Of a DNA stretch of 64,000 bases, positions 34,243-42,834 are shown piece after piece (position 1 is the stretch's first letter; every line of letters starts with the position of its first letter). Made by a program: the position numbers and the translations under genes. The DNA is from Nocardioides pelophilus (lineage in GTDB: Bacteria > Actinomycetota > Actinomycetes > Propionibacteriales > Nocardioidaceae): positions 52,374-116,373 of the forward strand of contig NZ_JACEHF010000002.1 of the NCBI RefSeq assembly GCF_014180685.1, given 5' to 3'. The notes under the pieces are model-generated. The model was not told where the DNA came from, ran no database searches, and saw nothing but the letters and a program-made list of their open reading frames with translations.

Positions 34243-35711
34243 GGCTGGGCTCCGTACGGCTGGGTCGAGAGGTACCCCGCGAGGTCGAAGCCGTAGTGGG
34301 CCAGTGCGCGGTACTCGTCCGGAAGCACGTCCGGTACGGCGACACCTGACGCATCGGCACGGAAGACGTGGGTGGTCGCGTACCCGACCTCCTTCTCGCC
34401 GGGGGCAAGGGCGATGATCTCGGCGACCCGTCTCGTCCGCTGCGCGCCGCCGGGGACGGCCTTGGTCTCCATGCTCAGCTGGACGATCAGGTCCACTGTG
34501 GCCGCGAGCTTGCTTGTCGCGAGCCCCTGGGTGACGTGAGGACCAGCCTCCATCGCGCACGTGACGAGCTTGCGGACGGCCGACACGGCGTCAGCCGCGT
34601 GCGTCGTCGAGATGGAGCCCGTCCCGGACTCCATCGCCTTGATCATCGCCCAGATCTCCTTGCCCCGGACCTCGCCGACGATCTGGCGGGAGAGGTTGAA
34701 CCGGAAGGAGTCGACGAGCGCCTCGTCGAGAGTGAACTCGCCAGCCTGGCGGCCATCAGGCCCACGCTCTCCGGATCCCGGGCGTGCCTCCCACGCGTGG
34801 ACGACCTTGTGGCGGCCGAGTTCGTGGAGGTGCAGCTCGTACTCGGTCTCGAAGGTGCCGATCGCCTCCATGGCATCGATCTCGGCACAGAGCGCCCGGA
34901 CCAGGGTTGTCTTGCCCGCCCCCTGGGCGCCGGCGACGACGATCGAGCGCCGCGCACGGACAGCGGCCCGCAGGAACGATGCCGCGGTCGGCGTCATCAT
35001 CTCTCTGGCGACGAGATCGTCGAGGGTGACCTGCATCAGCCGGTGTCGGCGGATCACGACTGATGGACGGGGCGTAACCCAGGCTGCGGCGGCCAGGCGG
35101 GAGCCGCCGTCCAACCGCAGATGGAGCCGCGGCTGTGCCTCGGAGAAGGAGCGAGCGTTGACCTCGCTGCGCGAGGCAAGGAAGACGAGGAAGTCGATGA
35201 GCTCCTGGTCGGAGTCAGCGACCGGTGGGCCATCGATCAGGGTGCCGTCGACCAGTTCGAGGAGGACGTTGTCGTGGCCGACGATGACGATGTTCTCGAT
35301 GTCGTCGTTGTCGACCAGGGGCTGCAGTCGGCCAAGGCGGAAGAGGGAGTCGAAGACAGCCTGCGCCGTCGCCTGCTGGCGCGCGGGGCTCCATGCGCCG
35401 CGGCCGGCGTCGACGTCGTCGGCCATCGCGGACTCGATGAGGTCCAGGACGATCGAACGGCCGAGCTCCTGTTGAGCTGCCTTGTCGAGGCGGCTGCGGT
35501 CTGAGGCGACGGCCTGGCTCAGCTGCTCGGACGCTCGAGCGCGCAGTTCTGACACGACGGACCACTCGACGTCGGGGCCCGATGGCGGGGGAGCGGTGAC
35601 CGGAGAGCCGAGCTTGGCGGCTGCTGACGCCGTGCCGTTGGTCGACTGGCTGAACAGCGGCAGGCGCGAGAGGTCGCCGTACTCGCTCCGGTAACGGGAG
35701 GCCTCGGTCAC
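34239..35711 (-). CDS. tadA: TadA/CpaF secretion ATPase
   Basis: Hexameric traffic ATPase of 490 residues that powers Tad pilus assembly. The Walker A is VAGAQGAGKTTLVRAL, with an Asp box before it, the His box-like STTHAADAVSAVRKL after it and RQIVGEVRGKE in between, all as in CpaF. The N-terminal 130 residues are the usual helical region of the family. GTG start at 35711 overlaps the TadZ stop. Confidence 0.92.
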   Translation of the reverse strand: MTEASRYRSEYGDLSRLPLFSQSTNGTASAAAKLGSPVTAPPPSGPDVEWSVVSELRARASEQLSQAVASDRSRLDKAAQQELGRSIVLDLIESAMADDVDAGRGAWSPARQQATAQAVFDSLFRLGRLQPLVDNDDIENIVIVGHDNVLLELVDGTLIDGPPVADSDQELIDFLVFLASRSEVNARSFSEAQPRLHLRLDGGSRLAAAAWVTPRPSVVIRRHRLMQVTLDDLVAREMMTPTAASFLRAAVRARRSIVVAGAQGAGKTTLVRALCAEIDAMEAIGTFETEYELHLHELGRHKVVHAWEARPGSGERGPDGRQAGEFTLDEALVDSFRFNLSRQIVGEVRGKEIWAMIKAMESGTGSISTTHAADAVSAVRKLVTCAMEAGPHVTQGLATSKLAATVDLIVQLSMETKAVPGGAQRTRRVAEIIALAPGEKEVGYATTHVFRADASGVAVPDVLPDEYRALAHYGFDLAGYLSTQPYGAQP

Positions 35712-36475
35712 TGTGCCGCCTCCTCGACGAGAGCGAACCGACTGCGTGCGACGTGCGCCTGGACCGACTCAGCTAATGCCCGGAGCCCCCGGACGTAGGG
35801 TCCGGTCTCGAACTGGCGGGGCGGGCGCGCGCCGCGGTGATAGACAGCGGCCGCCGCCGGATCGTCGGGGAGGTCGGCGACTACCGGCATGCCGAGCACC
35901 TTGGAGACCTCGGTGTCTCGGTAGGGCTGCCCCTCGCCGATCAGGAGCAGGCCCGGGTGTCGCCACCCGGTCCCGGGCTGGCGGACGGTTTCCGCCCACG
36001 AGCGTGCCGCCGAGATCGCCGGCAGGTTGGCGCGAGTGACCAGCACGGTTGCGTCAGCCGAGTCCAGGAGTTGCTGGGGCGACCCCGTCAGTCCGAGCCT
36101 GCCGGCATCGACGATGACGTCCTGCCCGCTCGCTTCGAGTTCGCGCAAGGCCGAGGCGAGTGGTTCCCACACGTCGCGTAGTGCCGCCGCCTGAGCGTGT
36201 GTCCGCGTTCCCGCGACGAGCGAGACGTTCGGGCTCAGTGGCCGGACGACGTCCCGTAGCGCATCCGCCGTGCCCAGCGGCGAGAGCGCCAGCTCGACCA
36301 GTCCCGCGTCGTACGGCGTCGTGCCCTTCATGAATCCGGCAAGAATCCCCGAGCCGCCGGTCGGATCGGCCTCGACGAGAAGCACAGGGCGCGTCCAGCA
36401 GAACGCGAGGCCGACGGACGTTGTCGTCACGCCGGGCGATCCGGATGCGGAGGTCAGGCAGATGACAGCCATCAT
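35708..36475 (-). CDS. TadZ/CpaE-like MinD-family protein with degenerate Walker A
   Basis: ParA/MinD-fold protein of 255 residues placed where TadZ/CpaE normally lies and thus probably positioning the pilus. The loop that should be KGGxGKT reads SASGSPGVTTTSV, lacking both lysines, so ATP hydrolysis is doubtful. Lys-less variants are known among TadZ proteins. It overlaps the SAF-domain gene by four bases. Confidence 0.8.
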   Translation of the reverse strand: MMAVICLTSASGSPGVTTTSVGLAFCWTRPVLLVEADPTGGSGILAGFMKGTTPYDAGLVELALSPLGTADALRDVVRPLSPNVSLVAGTRTHAQAAALRDVWEPLASALRELEASGQDVIVDAGRLGLTGSPQQLLDSADATVLVTRANLPAISAARSWAETVRQPGTGWRHPGLLLIGEGQPYRDTEVSKVLGMPVVADLPDDPAAAAVYHRGARPPRQFETGPYVRGLRALAESVQAHVARSRFALVEEAAQ

Positions 36476-37149
36476 TCGGTCCCCGAGTCCAGCACCAAGG
36501 CGACGTTCCCGGTGGCGGCTCGTGCGGCAAGGACACCCGCGTCCGCATAAGGCACCAGGACGTTGACGACCGTGTTGCCTGTTGTCTCGTCCAGGTAAGT
36601 GCCGACGACCTCGGCGACGGTGAATGCCGGGGCGTTTGCCGGCGCCTCGCCGTTGTCGCCTGGGGTGACGATGATGCGGACCTTGTGGCCGCCGTACAGC
36701 GGCATTCCGGGGACCTGCGCGGGTGTCAGAGAGATCCCGACGATCGACTGGCCTTGCGGAGGTAGCGGCTTTTCGGCCGTCGACTCGTTCGTGAGCAGGC
36801 CGCCAGCCGCGATGTCGAGAGCTGCCCGCTGCCCGACGACATCGTCGAACGCCGAAGCGGGTAGCGGCGAGAGAGCCGGGTCGGCGCTGATACGGATCCG
36901 TTGGATGTCCTCTGCCTCGATCATCTCACCGCGGTGGATCGTGTCGCGGGCGGCAAGCACCTCCTGGGTGTTCGTCGTCGCGCTCCAGGCCCACGCGCCG
37001 AGAAGGCAGCCGAGCGCCGTCACGATGACCGCGGCCACGACGAGCGCCGGGCGTCTCCGGAGCTTGGGCGGGGGAGTGATGCTGGCGGTGGTCTCCGGCG
37101 CGGAGGGGCGCGGGCCGGTCCTCCGGTCCTCTCGGGCAGTTGTGGACAC
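36472..37149 (-). CDS. SAF-domain (CpaB/RcpC-like) pilus protein
   Basis: Single-pass protein of 225 residues: a membrane helix at about 35-57 (LVVAAVIVTALGCLLGAWAW), then a SAF domain with VLAARDTIHRGEMIEAEDI and the GQRAALDIAAGGLL turn. CpaB proteins interact with the pilus channel at the cell envelope. It is directly upstream of TadZ in the operon and overlaps it. Confidence 0.85.
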   Translation of the reverse strand: MSTTAREDRRTGPRPSAPETTASITPPPKLRRRPALVVAAVIVTALGCLLGAWAWSATTNTQEVLAARDTIHRGEMIEAEDIQRIRISADPALSPLPASAFDDVVGQRAALDIAAGGLLTNESTAEKPLPPQGQSIVGISLTPAQVPGMPLYGGHKVRIIVTPGDNGEAPANAPAFTVAEVVGTYLDETTGNTVVNVLVPYADAGVLAARAATGNVALVLDSGTE

Positions 37150-37174
37150 TTCGTCGTACCTCCCGCGCAGCTCG

Positions 37175-38134
37175 TCAGTTCACGAGCACCTGCGCCTCGC
37201 CGATCCTGATCTGTGTCGAGCGGTTGAGGCCGTCGAGCCGGATCGTTCCGGTCTGGCCGGCGCCCGACCACGTGATGACCCAGCTCGACGTGGCCGTGAC
37301 TGTGTAGGCGTCATCGGTCTCGTGCGCGCTCGACTTCGTGTAGGTGTGGCCGCAGTCGGGGGAGTCCTCCCTCCCGTACGACGGCTTGTACGGCGTGCCC
37401 GCCGTGTCGCAGATGACCTCGGCGCCGTCCCCCATGTCCCAGGTGATGTGGAGGACCTTCGCGGTGGCCGTGACTGTGATGCCCCCGGCGGAGGCGCTCT
37501 CAGTGATGGGCCCGACGGTGTGGGCGTTCGGGTCCTTGGCCCACATCCAGACGGGCATCCCGACAAGGCCGACGCTCTCCGGACCCGGCTCGGGCGCGAT
37601 GCCGATGTTGATAGCGGACAGATGCATCTCCTCGATCGCGATCTGCGCTACCTCGCGCGGGGTTGGTCCGGTGCCGGAGTTCGGCGGCGGGTCCTGCGAC
37701 CAGATGGTGATGAGGAGGCCGGTCTGCGGCTGGTAGCAGTTGTAGACCGCGCCGTCCCCGGGTTCGTGACCCTGCCAGCTGGGGTCGCCCGCGGGCGGCT
37801 GGGGCTCGACTGGACTGATGTAGCAGTGGTAGCTGTTCGACCAGTAGCCAGCGGTCGAGGAGCAGGGCACCGGCCCGGGCGGAGGCTTTGTGATGCCTTG
37901 GCTGGTGCCGTCCCAGTAGCAGGCGGCTCCGCTGCCGGTGTCCTGTGGCCCGTCGTCACCGGGCTCCCCTGGCGTCCCCGGAGTGCCCGGGACCTCGATC
38001 CAGATGAGGCACTCGCCCGTGGCCGGGTCGGTCTGCGAGCACACCGTGTCCGCGTATGACGGAGCGTGGACGAGGACGAAGAGGCCGGCGGCGGTCAGCG
38101 CGGTCAGGAGGAGGCGAGTCAGGATGCGGCACAT
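37175..38134 (-). CDS. Secreted protein of the Tad operon
   Basis: Exported protein of 319 residues. It has a signal peptide (LLLTALTAAGLFVLVHAPSYA), then a Cys- and Pro-rich low-complexity region (GTPGTPGEPGDDGP), then a strand-rich domain with DMGDGAEVIC and CGHTYTKSS, resembling a PKD-like Ig fold. It lies between the lipoprotein and SAF genes and may be a surface part of the pilus. No enzymatic motif. Confidence 0.75.
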   Translation of the reverse strand: MCRILTRLLLTALTAAGLFVLVHAPSYADTVCSQTDPATGECLIWIEVPGTPGTPGEPGDDGPQDTGSGAACYWDGTSQGITKPPPGPVPCSSTAGYWSNSYHCYISPVEPQPPAGDPSWQGHEPGDGAVYNCYQPQTGLLITIWSQDPPPNSGTGPTPREVAQIAIEEMHLSAINIGIAPEPGPESVGLVGMPVWMWAKDPNAHTVGPITESASAGGITVTATAKVLHITWDMGDGAEVICDTAGTPYKPSYGREDSPDCGHTYTKSSAHETDDAYTVTATSSWVITWSGAGQTGTIRLDGLNRSTQIRIGEAQVLVN

Positions 38135-38739
38135 GGCGTCTGCTTGAGGTCCTGGCCCGTCGCCACGCGCCAGCCGCCGGTCGGGTCAGCGGCGTACTTG
38201 TAGTTCGCGACGGTGTAACGCGTCCACCCGGTGTCCGGGCGGTCGGGGGAGACGATCGACTTGCCACTCGTGTCGAGCACGTCGACCTTGCTGACGTCCC
38301 AGCAGACGTCGATGACGACCGTCGGCACCTTGCCCGCCTTCGGGTTGGAGTTGTCGAGGGTCACTGACTGGACCTGCAGCTCGTTGATGGCTGTCGTGCC
38401 GGTCTGCCTTTGTCCCTCGTCGCGCGATCGGTCGATGAGGGTGGTGACCGCGTTCAGCTGCGCGCTCGTCGCGACGGACCTCAGTTTCTTGAGATCGGCC
38501 CCAGGATCGCTGCGGAGCTGGTCGACCACCGTGAAGTAGTTCCGGACTATGTCGGTTGCATCAGCGCTCGCCGCGTCGGATGGGGAGCTCGGCGAGGCGC
38601 TCGTCGTCGGTGAGCTCGGTGACGTCGACGACGGCTCGGCGGTCGCCGGGGGATCGGTGTCGCTGCCGCCACAGGAGGAGACCGCGGCCAACATCAGTGT
38701 GCCGGTCGCCCAGGAGATCAGCCCGAGTCGATTCATCAT
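38119..38739 (-). CDS. Lipoprotein, first gene of the Tad operon
   Basis: Protein of 206 residues with a lipobox LAAVSSC about 23 residues in, then a Ser/Thr/Pro linker (PSSTSPSSPTTSASP) and an NTF2-like-sized domain with DIVRNYFTVVDQL. Being lipid-anchored outside the membrane suggests a pilus-stabilising or docking role, which is inference. It overlaps the next gene by 16 bases. Confidence 0.78.
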   Translation of the reverse strand: MMNRLGLISWATGTLMLAAVSSCGGSDTDPPATAEPSSTSPSSPTTSASPSSPSDAASADATDIVRNYFTVVDQLRSDPGADLKKLRSVATSAQLNAVTTLIDRSRDEGQRQTGTTAINELQVQSVTLDNSNPKAGKVPTVVIDVCWDVSKVDVLDTSGKSIVSPDRPDTGWTRYTVANYKYAADPTGGWRVATGQDLKQTPCAAS

Positions 38740-39177
38740 GCGGTTCCTGTCCCTCCTGCATGTGACTGAGGAGGCGGACGCCGCTGGGGACGGATCCCGA
38801 GCGCCGTCTGCGCCTCATCGTAAAGCCCGAATTTGGATTTGGCACCCAGTCATTTCGCCTTCCGGGGCACCGCTCAGGTGCTCTCCGCCTTCCAACCGTC
38901 CCGACCTCACCCCTTCCTCTTGAGCCTTCCTTCTCCTCCTGGTCCCTGCCACGCCTTCTACCTCGCCACCCCGCGCTTGCCCGCGCCCTACGCCCTGTCC
39001 GCCACGTTCCTCCACCTCAGCCCTTCTCGCCTTCACACGGATTGCAGATCGAGGGGAAAGGCCGCGAATCAACTCCAGGTTGACCGAATCCGATCGCTGG
39101 GAGGGGCGAGTTCCAAGTGGCCTGTGGACGACGACGGGCGTTCTCGCTGCTGGGGAGCGGTATCAGATCGCCGTGGT

Positions 39178-39187
39178 AACTTGACGT
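39178..39187 (+). repeat. Left copy of 10-bp direct repeat AACTTGACGT
   Basis: AACTTGACGT occurs here and again at 42127-42136, on both sides of the three recombinase-module genes. It overlaps TTGAC-GTT-GTCAA (39181-39193), a short inverted repeat that could be a recombinase core site or an operator. Confidence 0.5.
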
Positions 39188-39209
39188 TGTCAATGTCGCA
39201 TCTAAGTTT
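39181..39209 (+). promoter_or_regulatory. Possible promoter of the recombinase trio
   Basis: TTGACG at 39181 is followed after a 16-17 base spacer by a weak -10-like TAAGTT/AAGTTT, 20 bases before the recombinase start. The -35 lies within the inverted repeat, so binding there could repress the operon. Confidence 0.35.
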
Positions 39210-39229
39210 ACGGCGATCGAGGGTGCGTG

Positions 39230-40339
39230 ATGGACGTTCCGGGTGCTGTTCCGCTGTCGCTGGCAGCCGGCGTGGTGCACCTGGACGAGCCCGCAGCGGT
39301 CTTCGCAGCGATGGTGTCGGGGTGGGAGCGGCAGCAGAAGTCTCGGTTGTTGGGCGACGCCACGGTGGCAGCGCGACTGGCGCTGATCCGCCGGTTCGCT
39401 GCCTTCGCCGGGTCCTATCCATGGGAGTGGAACGCGGGCGATGTCGAAGACTTCACGATGTCCTTGATGAGCGGCGACGCGAAGCTCGCGCCGTCGACGA
39501 TCCGCGGCCACCACGTGAGCCTGAAGCTCTTCTGCGACTACCTGCTCGACGGGCGCTACGACTGGGTCGTTCAGTGCGAGACACGTTTCGACCAGATCCC
39601 CTCGCAGGTCTGTCATGACTTCAACACCGCTGTGCACCTGGCGGAGTACGAGGGCCGCCCGGAGCGTCGTCCGTTCAACTACGACGAAGTCCAGACGTTG
39701 TTCGACTACCTCGATGACAGGGTCGATCGGATTGCCCGGTCCGGCAAGAAGGGCGCACTCGCGGCGCTGCGCGACGCGCAGATGATCAAGACCGCCTACG
39801 CGTTCGGGCTACGCCGCCGCGAGTTGTGCTTCCTCGATGTCGCGGACCTGCGACCCAACGCAGCGATGCCCCAATGGGGCACCTACGCGGCCATGCATGT
39901 GCGCTATGGCAAGTCCAGCCGGGGCAGCGCGCCCCGCCGCCGCACGGTGCTGGCCGTCCCGGAGTTCGACTGGGTCATCGACGGGCTGCGTCAGTGGGTC
40001 GAGGAAGCCCGGCCGTTGTTGGCTCCCGGGAAGCGCGGCGAGTTGTGGCTTACCGAACGTCGGCAACGGGTGGCGTTGAAGACCGTGGACCGACGGTTCG
40101 CATCCCTACGCCAGGGCGCCGGACTGTCTGCTGATCTCACGCTGCATTGCCTGCGGCATTCCTACGTCACGCACCTGATCGAGTTCGGCTACCCCGAGCG
40201 GTTCGTCACCGAGCAGGTCGGCCACTCGTACGCCTCGACCACGGCGATCTACACGTCGGTGTCCAACGACTTCAAGACCAAGACCCTTCAGGCTGCGCTC
40301 GCGCGCGTCTACCGAGTCCACGAAACCGAGGAGCAGTGA
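39230..40339 (+). CDS. Tyrosine recombinase/integrase
   Basis: Active-looking site-specific recombinase of 369 residues. The N-terminal arm is a SAM-like domain (residues about 20-115). The catalytic domain holds Arg196 in AFGLRRRE, Lys228, His306-x2-Arg309 in LHCLRHSY, His332 in VGHSYAST and the nucleophile Tyr341 in AIYTSVS. A GTG directly before the ATG could also start it. The stop overlaps the next gene's ATG (TGATG). It could move the small three-gene unit or the whole element. Confidence 0.92.
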   Translation: MDVPGAVPLSLAAGVVHLDEPAAVFAAMVSGWERQQKSRLLGDATVAARLALIRRFAAFAGSYPWEWNAGDVEDFTMSLMSGDAKLAPSTIRGHHVSLKLFCDYLLDGRYDWVVQCETRFDQIPSQVCHDFNTAVHLAEYEGRPERRPFNYDEVQTLFDYLDDRVDRIARSGKKGALAALRDAQMIKTAYAFGLRRRELCFLDVADLRPNAAMPQWGTYAAMHVRYGKSSRGSAPRRRTVLAVPEFDWVIDGLRQWVEEARPLLAPGKRGELWLTERRQRVALKTVDRRFASLRQGAGLSADLTLHCLRHSYVTHLIEFGYPERFVTEQVGHSYASTTAIYTSVSNDFKTKTLQAALARVYRVHETEEQ

Positions 40340-40668
40340 TGTCTGGAAACAAGATGGTGGCGCGGTGGAACCTGCGCCAGCTCATGGCCGAGCAGGGCAT
40401 GTTCGCGACCAGCGACCTGCTCGAACCGCTGCACGAGCGGGGGGTGGAGCTCTCGCGGCAGATGATCCACCGTGTCGTGACCAAGACGCCGCAGCGGATC
40501 AACCTGGATCTACTCGCAGCGTTGTGCGACATCTTGGACTGCACCCCCAACGACCTCATCGAGATGCGCGTCGAACAGGCCGTCGCACCGGCCGCGGTCA
40601 ACGACGCCGGACCCGGGATCGGCAACCTGCGCCCGATCCGCGCCAAGGTCCGTCGACCGGGTGAGTGA
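40339..40668 (+). CDS. Cro/C1-type helix-turn-helix protein of the recombinase trio
   Basis: DNA-binding protein of 109 residues. The HTH is in LSRQMIHRVVTKTPQRINLD, and LLAALCDILDCTPNDLIE is the usual C1-type follow-up helix. It is coupled to the genes on both sides (TGATG overlap before, 8-base overlap after). It is probably a directionality factor or regulator of the recombinases. Confidence 0.82.
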   Translation: MSGNKMVARWNLRQLMAEQGMFATSDLLEPLHERGVELSRQMIHRVVTKTPQRINLDLLAALCDILDCTPNDLIEMRVEQAVAPAAVNDAGPGIGNLRPIRAKVRRPGE

Positions 40669-42133
40669 AGCCGACGATCCGGACTGCTGGATCTGCGGCA
40701 AGGCAACCAACTGGCAGCGATACGAGGTGCCGCAGGGAGCGCTCTGTCTGGGCTGCGGCCGAAGACGGCACTACCACCCGGCGCCGTGTCCGGTCTGTCG
40801 CGTGCGACGCCCGCTGGCATTCCTCGACGATCAGCTCGTCGTCTGCGCCGGTTGCGCGGGCGTCGCGTCGCCGTTCGCCTGCCGAGAGTGTGGAAGCGAA
40901 GAGCATCTCTACGGCCGGCACCGGTGCGCCCGCTGCTTCTTGCGCGAGCGTCTTAGCGCGCTGCTGACCGATCCCACCACTGGTGAGGTCAATAGTCGGC
41001 TGCAGCCTGTGTTCGACACCCTGATCGAGTCCGAACGGCCCCAGACCACGATCTGGTGGTTGCGCAAGAAGCCTGGCGTGGGCGCGGTGTTGCTCGGCCA
41101 GATGGCCCGCGGCGAGGTCCCGATCACTCACGACACGTTCCGCGGACTGCCCCAAGATCTTGCGCACGGCTACCTACGGCACCTCCTCGCTGCCGTCGGA
41201 GTGCTCGAGCCCTTCGATCCGTACATCGAACGGATGGGCCCATGGCTCGACGGTTTCCTCGACACGGTGCCCGAGCGCCACCGAGAACTCCTGCGCCGCT
41301 TCGGGCGATGGCACGTGATGAAGCAGATGCGTCACTCCGCAAGCGTGGGGCGCTTGAGCCGCGGGACTGCCGACGCGGCACGACATCGGGTCCGCATAGC
41401 GAGCAAGGTCCTCGCGTACTTCGACGGACTCGGCGTCACCGCGCAGACCGCGACCCAAGCCAACCTGGACCACTACGTCCACAGCCGAGGACGCCTCTGC
41501 GGGGAACACGGATTCATTCGATGGCTGCGAACGACCGGCGTGAACCCGAGGATCCGGTTGCCGACCCAGCCGCAGCGGCCCGACCCTGCCGTGACCGTCG
41601 GCGAGGACCACCGATGGGAGCTCATCGACCAACTCCTACACGATCCGAGCATCAAGCCCTACACCCGCATCGCGGGCCTGTTCACCCTGCTGTTCGCTCA
41701 ACGAATGGCTGACATCGTCGCGATGAAGACCAGCCAGATCAGTCACGCCGATGGCCTGCTCCACGTCACGTTCAACAACACCGCCATCGCGATGCCGCCG
41801 CCACTGGACAACCTGATCGCAGGCCATCTCACCGAACGCGGGATGAGCCTTCATGCATCACGCGACACCGGGTGGCTCTTCCCCGGCGGAAGCCCCGGAC
41901 GACACATCGCCACCGAGAACATCCGCAAGCAACTCGTCGCGATCGGGCTCAAGCCCTACGAGGGACGCAAGGCCACCCTCTTCCAACTGGCCGCCGACAT
42001 CCCCGCACCCGTCCTGGGCGACCTCATCGGCATCAGCCACAAGAACGCCGCCGACTGGGCACGCCTGGCAGCCCGCGACTGGCGCAGCTACATCGCCGAC
42101 CGCTCGCTCAGTCAGAGTCCGAGGCAAACTTGA
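40661..42133 (+). CDS. Zinc-ribbon recombinase-like partner protein, catalytically degenerate
   Basis: Protein of 490 residues. The first 92 residues hold twelve Cys in six CxxC pairs (C9/12, 29/32, 43/46, 62/65, 74/77, 89/92), a string of zinc ribbons. The remainder has the length and two-domain arrangement of a tyrosine recombinase, with an Arg at FAQRMADIVAMK and the final helices GDLIGISHKNAADWARLAARDW, split here as GDLIGISHKN and ADWARLAARDW. No Tyr follows at the normal spacing, and the H-x2-R box is not recognisable. It is therefore likely a DNA-binding accessory of the active recombinase upstream. Confidence 0.78.
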   Translation: MSEADDPDCWICGKATNWQRYEVPQGALCLGCGRRRHYHPAPCPVCRVRRPLAFLDDQLVVCAGCAGVASPFACRECGSEEHLYGRHRCARCFLRERLSALLTDPTTGEVNSRLQPVFDTLIESERPQTTIWWLRKKPGVGAVLLGQMARGEVPITHDTFRGLPQDLAHGYLRHLLAAVGVLEPFDPYIERMGPWLDGFLDTVPERHRELLRRFGRWHVMKQMRHSASVGRLSRGTADAARHRVRIASKVLAYFDGLGVTAQTATQANLDHYVHSRGRLCGEHGFIRWLRTTGVNPRIRLPTQPQRPDPAVTVGEDHRWELIDQLLHDPSIKPYTRIAGLFTLLFAQRMADIVAMKTSQISHADGLLHVTFNNTAIAMPPPLDNLIAGHLTERGMSLHASRDTGWLFPGGSPGRHIATENIRKQLVAIGLKPYEGRKATLFQLAADIPAPVLGDLIGISHKNAADWARLAARDWRSYIADRSLSQSPRQT

Positions 42134-42136
42134 CGT
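42127..42136 (+). repeat. Right copy of 10-bp direct repeat AACTTGACGT
   Basis: Same ten bases as at 39178-39187. It spans the stop codon of the zinc-ribbon recombinase-like gene. The pair frames a 2.95-kb unit. Confidence 0.5.
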
Positions 42137-42180
42137 CGGGATCGGGAGGCGCGGACCACCCCAGACCTGCGGTGCCTGGC

Positions 42181-42834
42181 TCAGAGCCGCGGAGCACTCG
42201 GCTGGCCATCCAGAATGGTCCTCACCGCAGCCGCTACCGAGTCGACGACCAGATCCGGGTGATAGCCCGTCGGGTCGGATCCATCGTCGAGCCACACGGT
42301 GCTCAGCCCGACCGCGGCCCCACCTGCGACATCGAGTTCGAGACTGTCGCCGATCATCCAGCCCTCAAGCGCACAACCGAGTCTGGTGGCCAGAGCCTCG
42401 AAGATCGCAGGGAGCGGCTTCCGCGCACCGACCGCGTCGGACACCACCCACCCGTCGACGAGGGCATCGAGGCCCGTGCGACGAATCTTGCCCTCCTGGT
42501 TGTCGACCATGCCGTTGGTGACAATGCCGATGGTCCAACCGGCAGCCCGAAGGTCGGCGAGGGCGCTCCGATCGTCATCCGTGACAGTCACGAGCGACGG
42601 CATCTTCGAGCGGTAGTCGCCCCAAACCCTGTCGGCCGTGGTCGACAGGCCAAGCCGATCGACGAGCGTACTGAAGACCTCACCCTTCGGACGACGAGCG
42701 GTCAGGGCTACTGCGACAACGTCGACCTCAGCCGACGAGAGCCCCCACTCGTCAACGAACCCGGACGCCCACGCTCTTGCTGCGGACGCTTGATCGACCA
42801 GGGTTCCATCGAGATCCAGAGCGATAAGGGGCAC
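42181..42834 (-). CDS. HAD-superfamily hydrolase
   Basis: Phosphatase-like protein of 217 residues with motif I LIALDLDGTLVD, motif II IVTNG, the Lys in GARKPLPAIF and motif IV GDSLELDV. The cap is helical between residues about 15 and 85. GTG at 42834 gives a normal N-terminus; a longer open frame upstream is not family-like. It is converging with the recombinase trio and divergent from the relaxase. Substrate unknown. Confidence 0.85.
   Translation of the reverse strand: MPLIALDLDGTLVDQASAARAWASGFVDEWGLSSAEVDVVAVALTARRPKGEVFSTLVDRLGLSTTADRVWGDYRSKMPSLVTVTDDDRSALADLRAAGWTIGIVTNGMVDNQEGKIRRTGLDALVDGWVVSDAVGARKPLPAIFEALATRLGCALEGWMIGDSLELDVAGGAAVGLSTVWLDDGSDPTGYHPDLVVDSVAAAVRTILDGQPSAPRL

Larger units (their letters stand above)
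38740..39226. other. Non-coding gap between Tad operon and recombinase trio
   Basis: This 487-bp stretch has no convincing gene. It must hold the leftward Tad promoter. Near 38820-38860 it is AT-richer than its surroundings. A pyrimidine-rich stretch lies at 38915-38970. At its right end are the 10-bp direct repeat and a TTGAC-GTT-GTCAA palindrome next to the recombinase start. Confidence 0.6.

Noticed and set aside
39230..40339. Recombinase as evidence that the element's attachment site lies at 39 kb
   Set aside because: Conjugative genes lie on both sides of it, so the recombinase is internal. It more likely serves the small trio unit, or the element has been rearranged.
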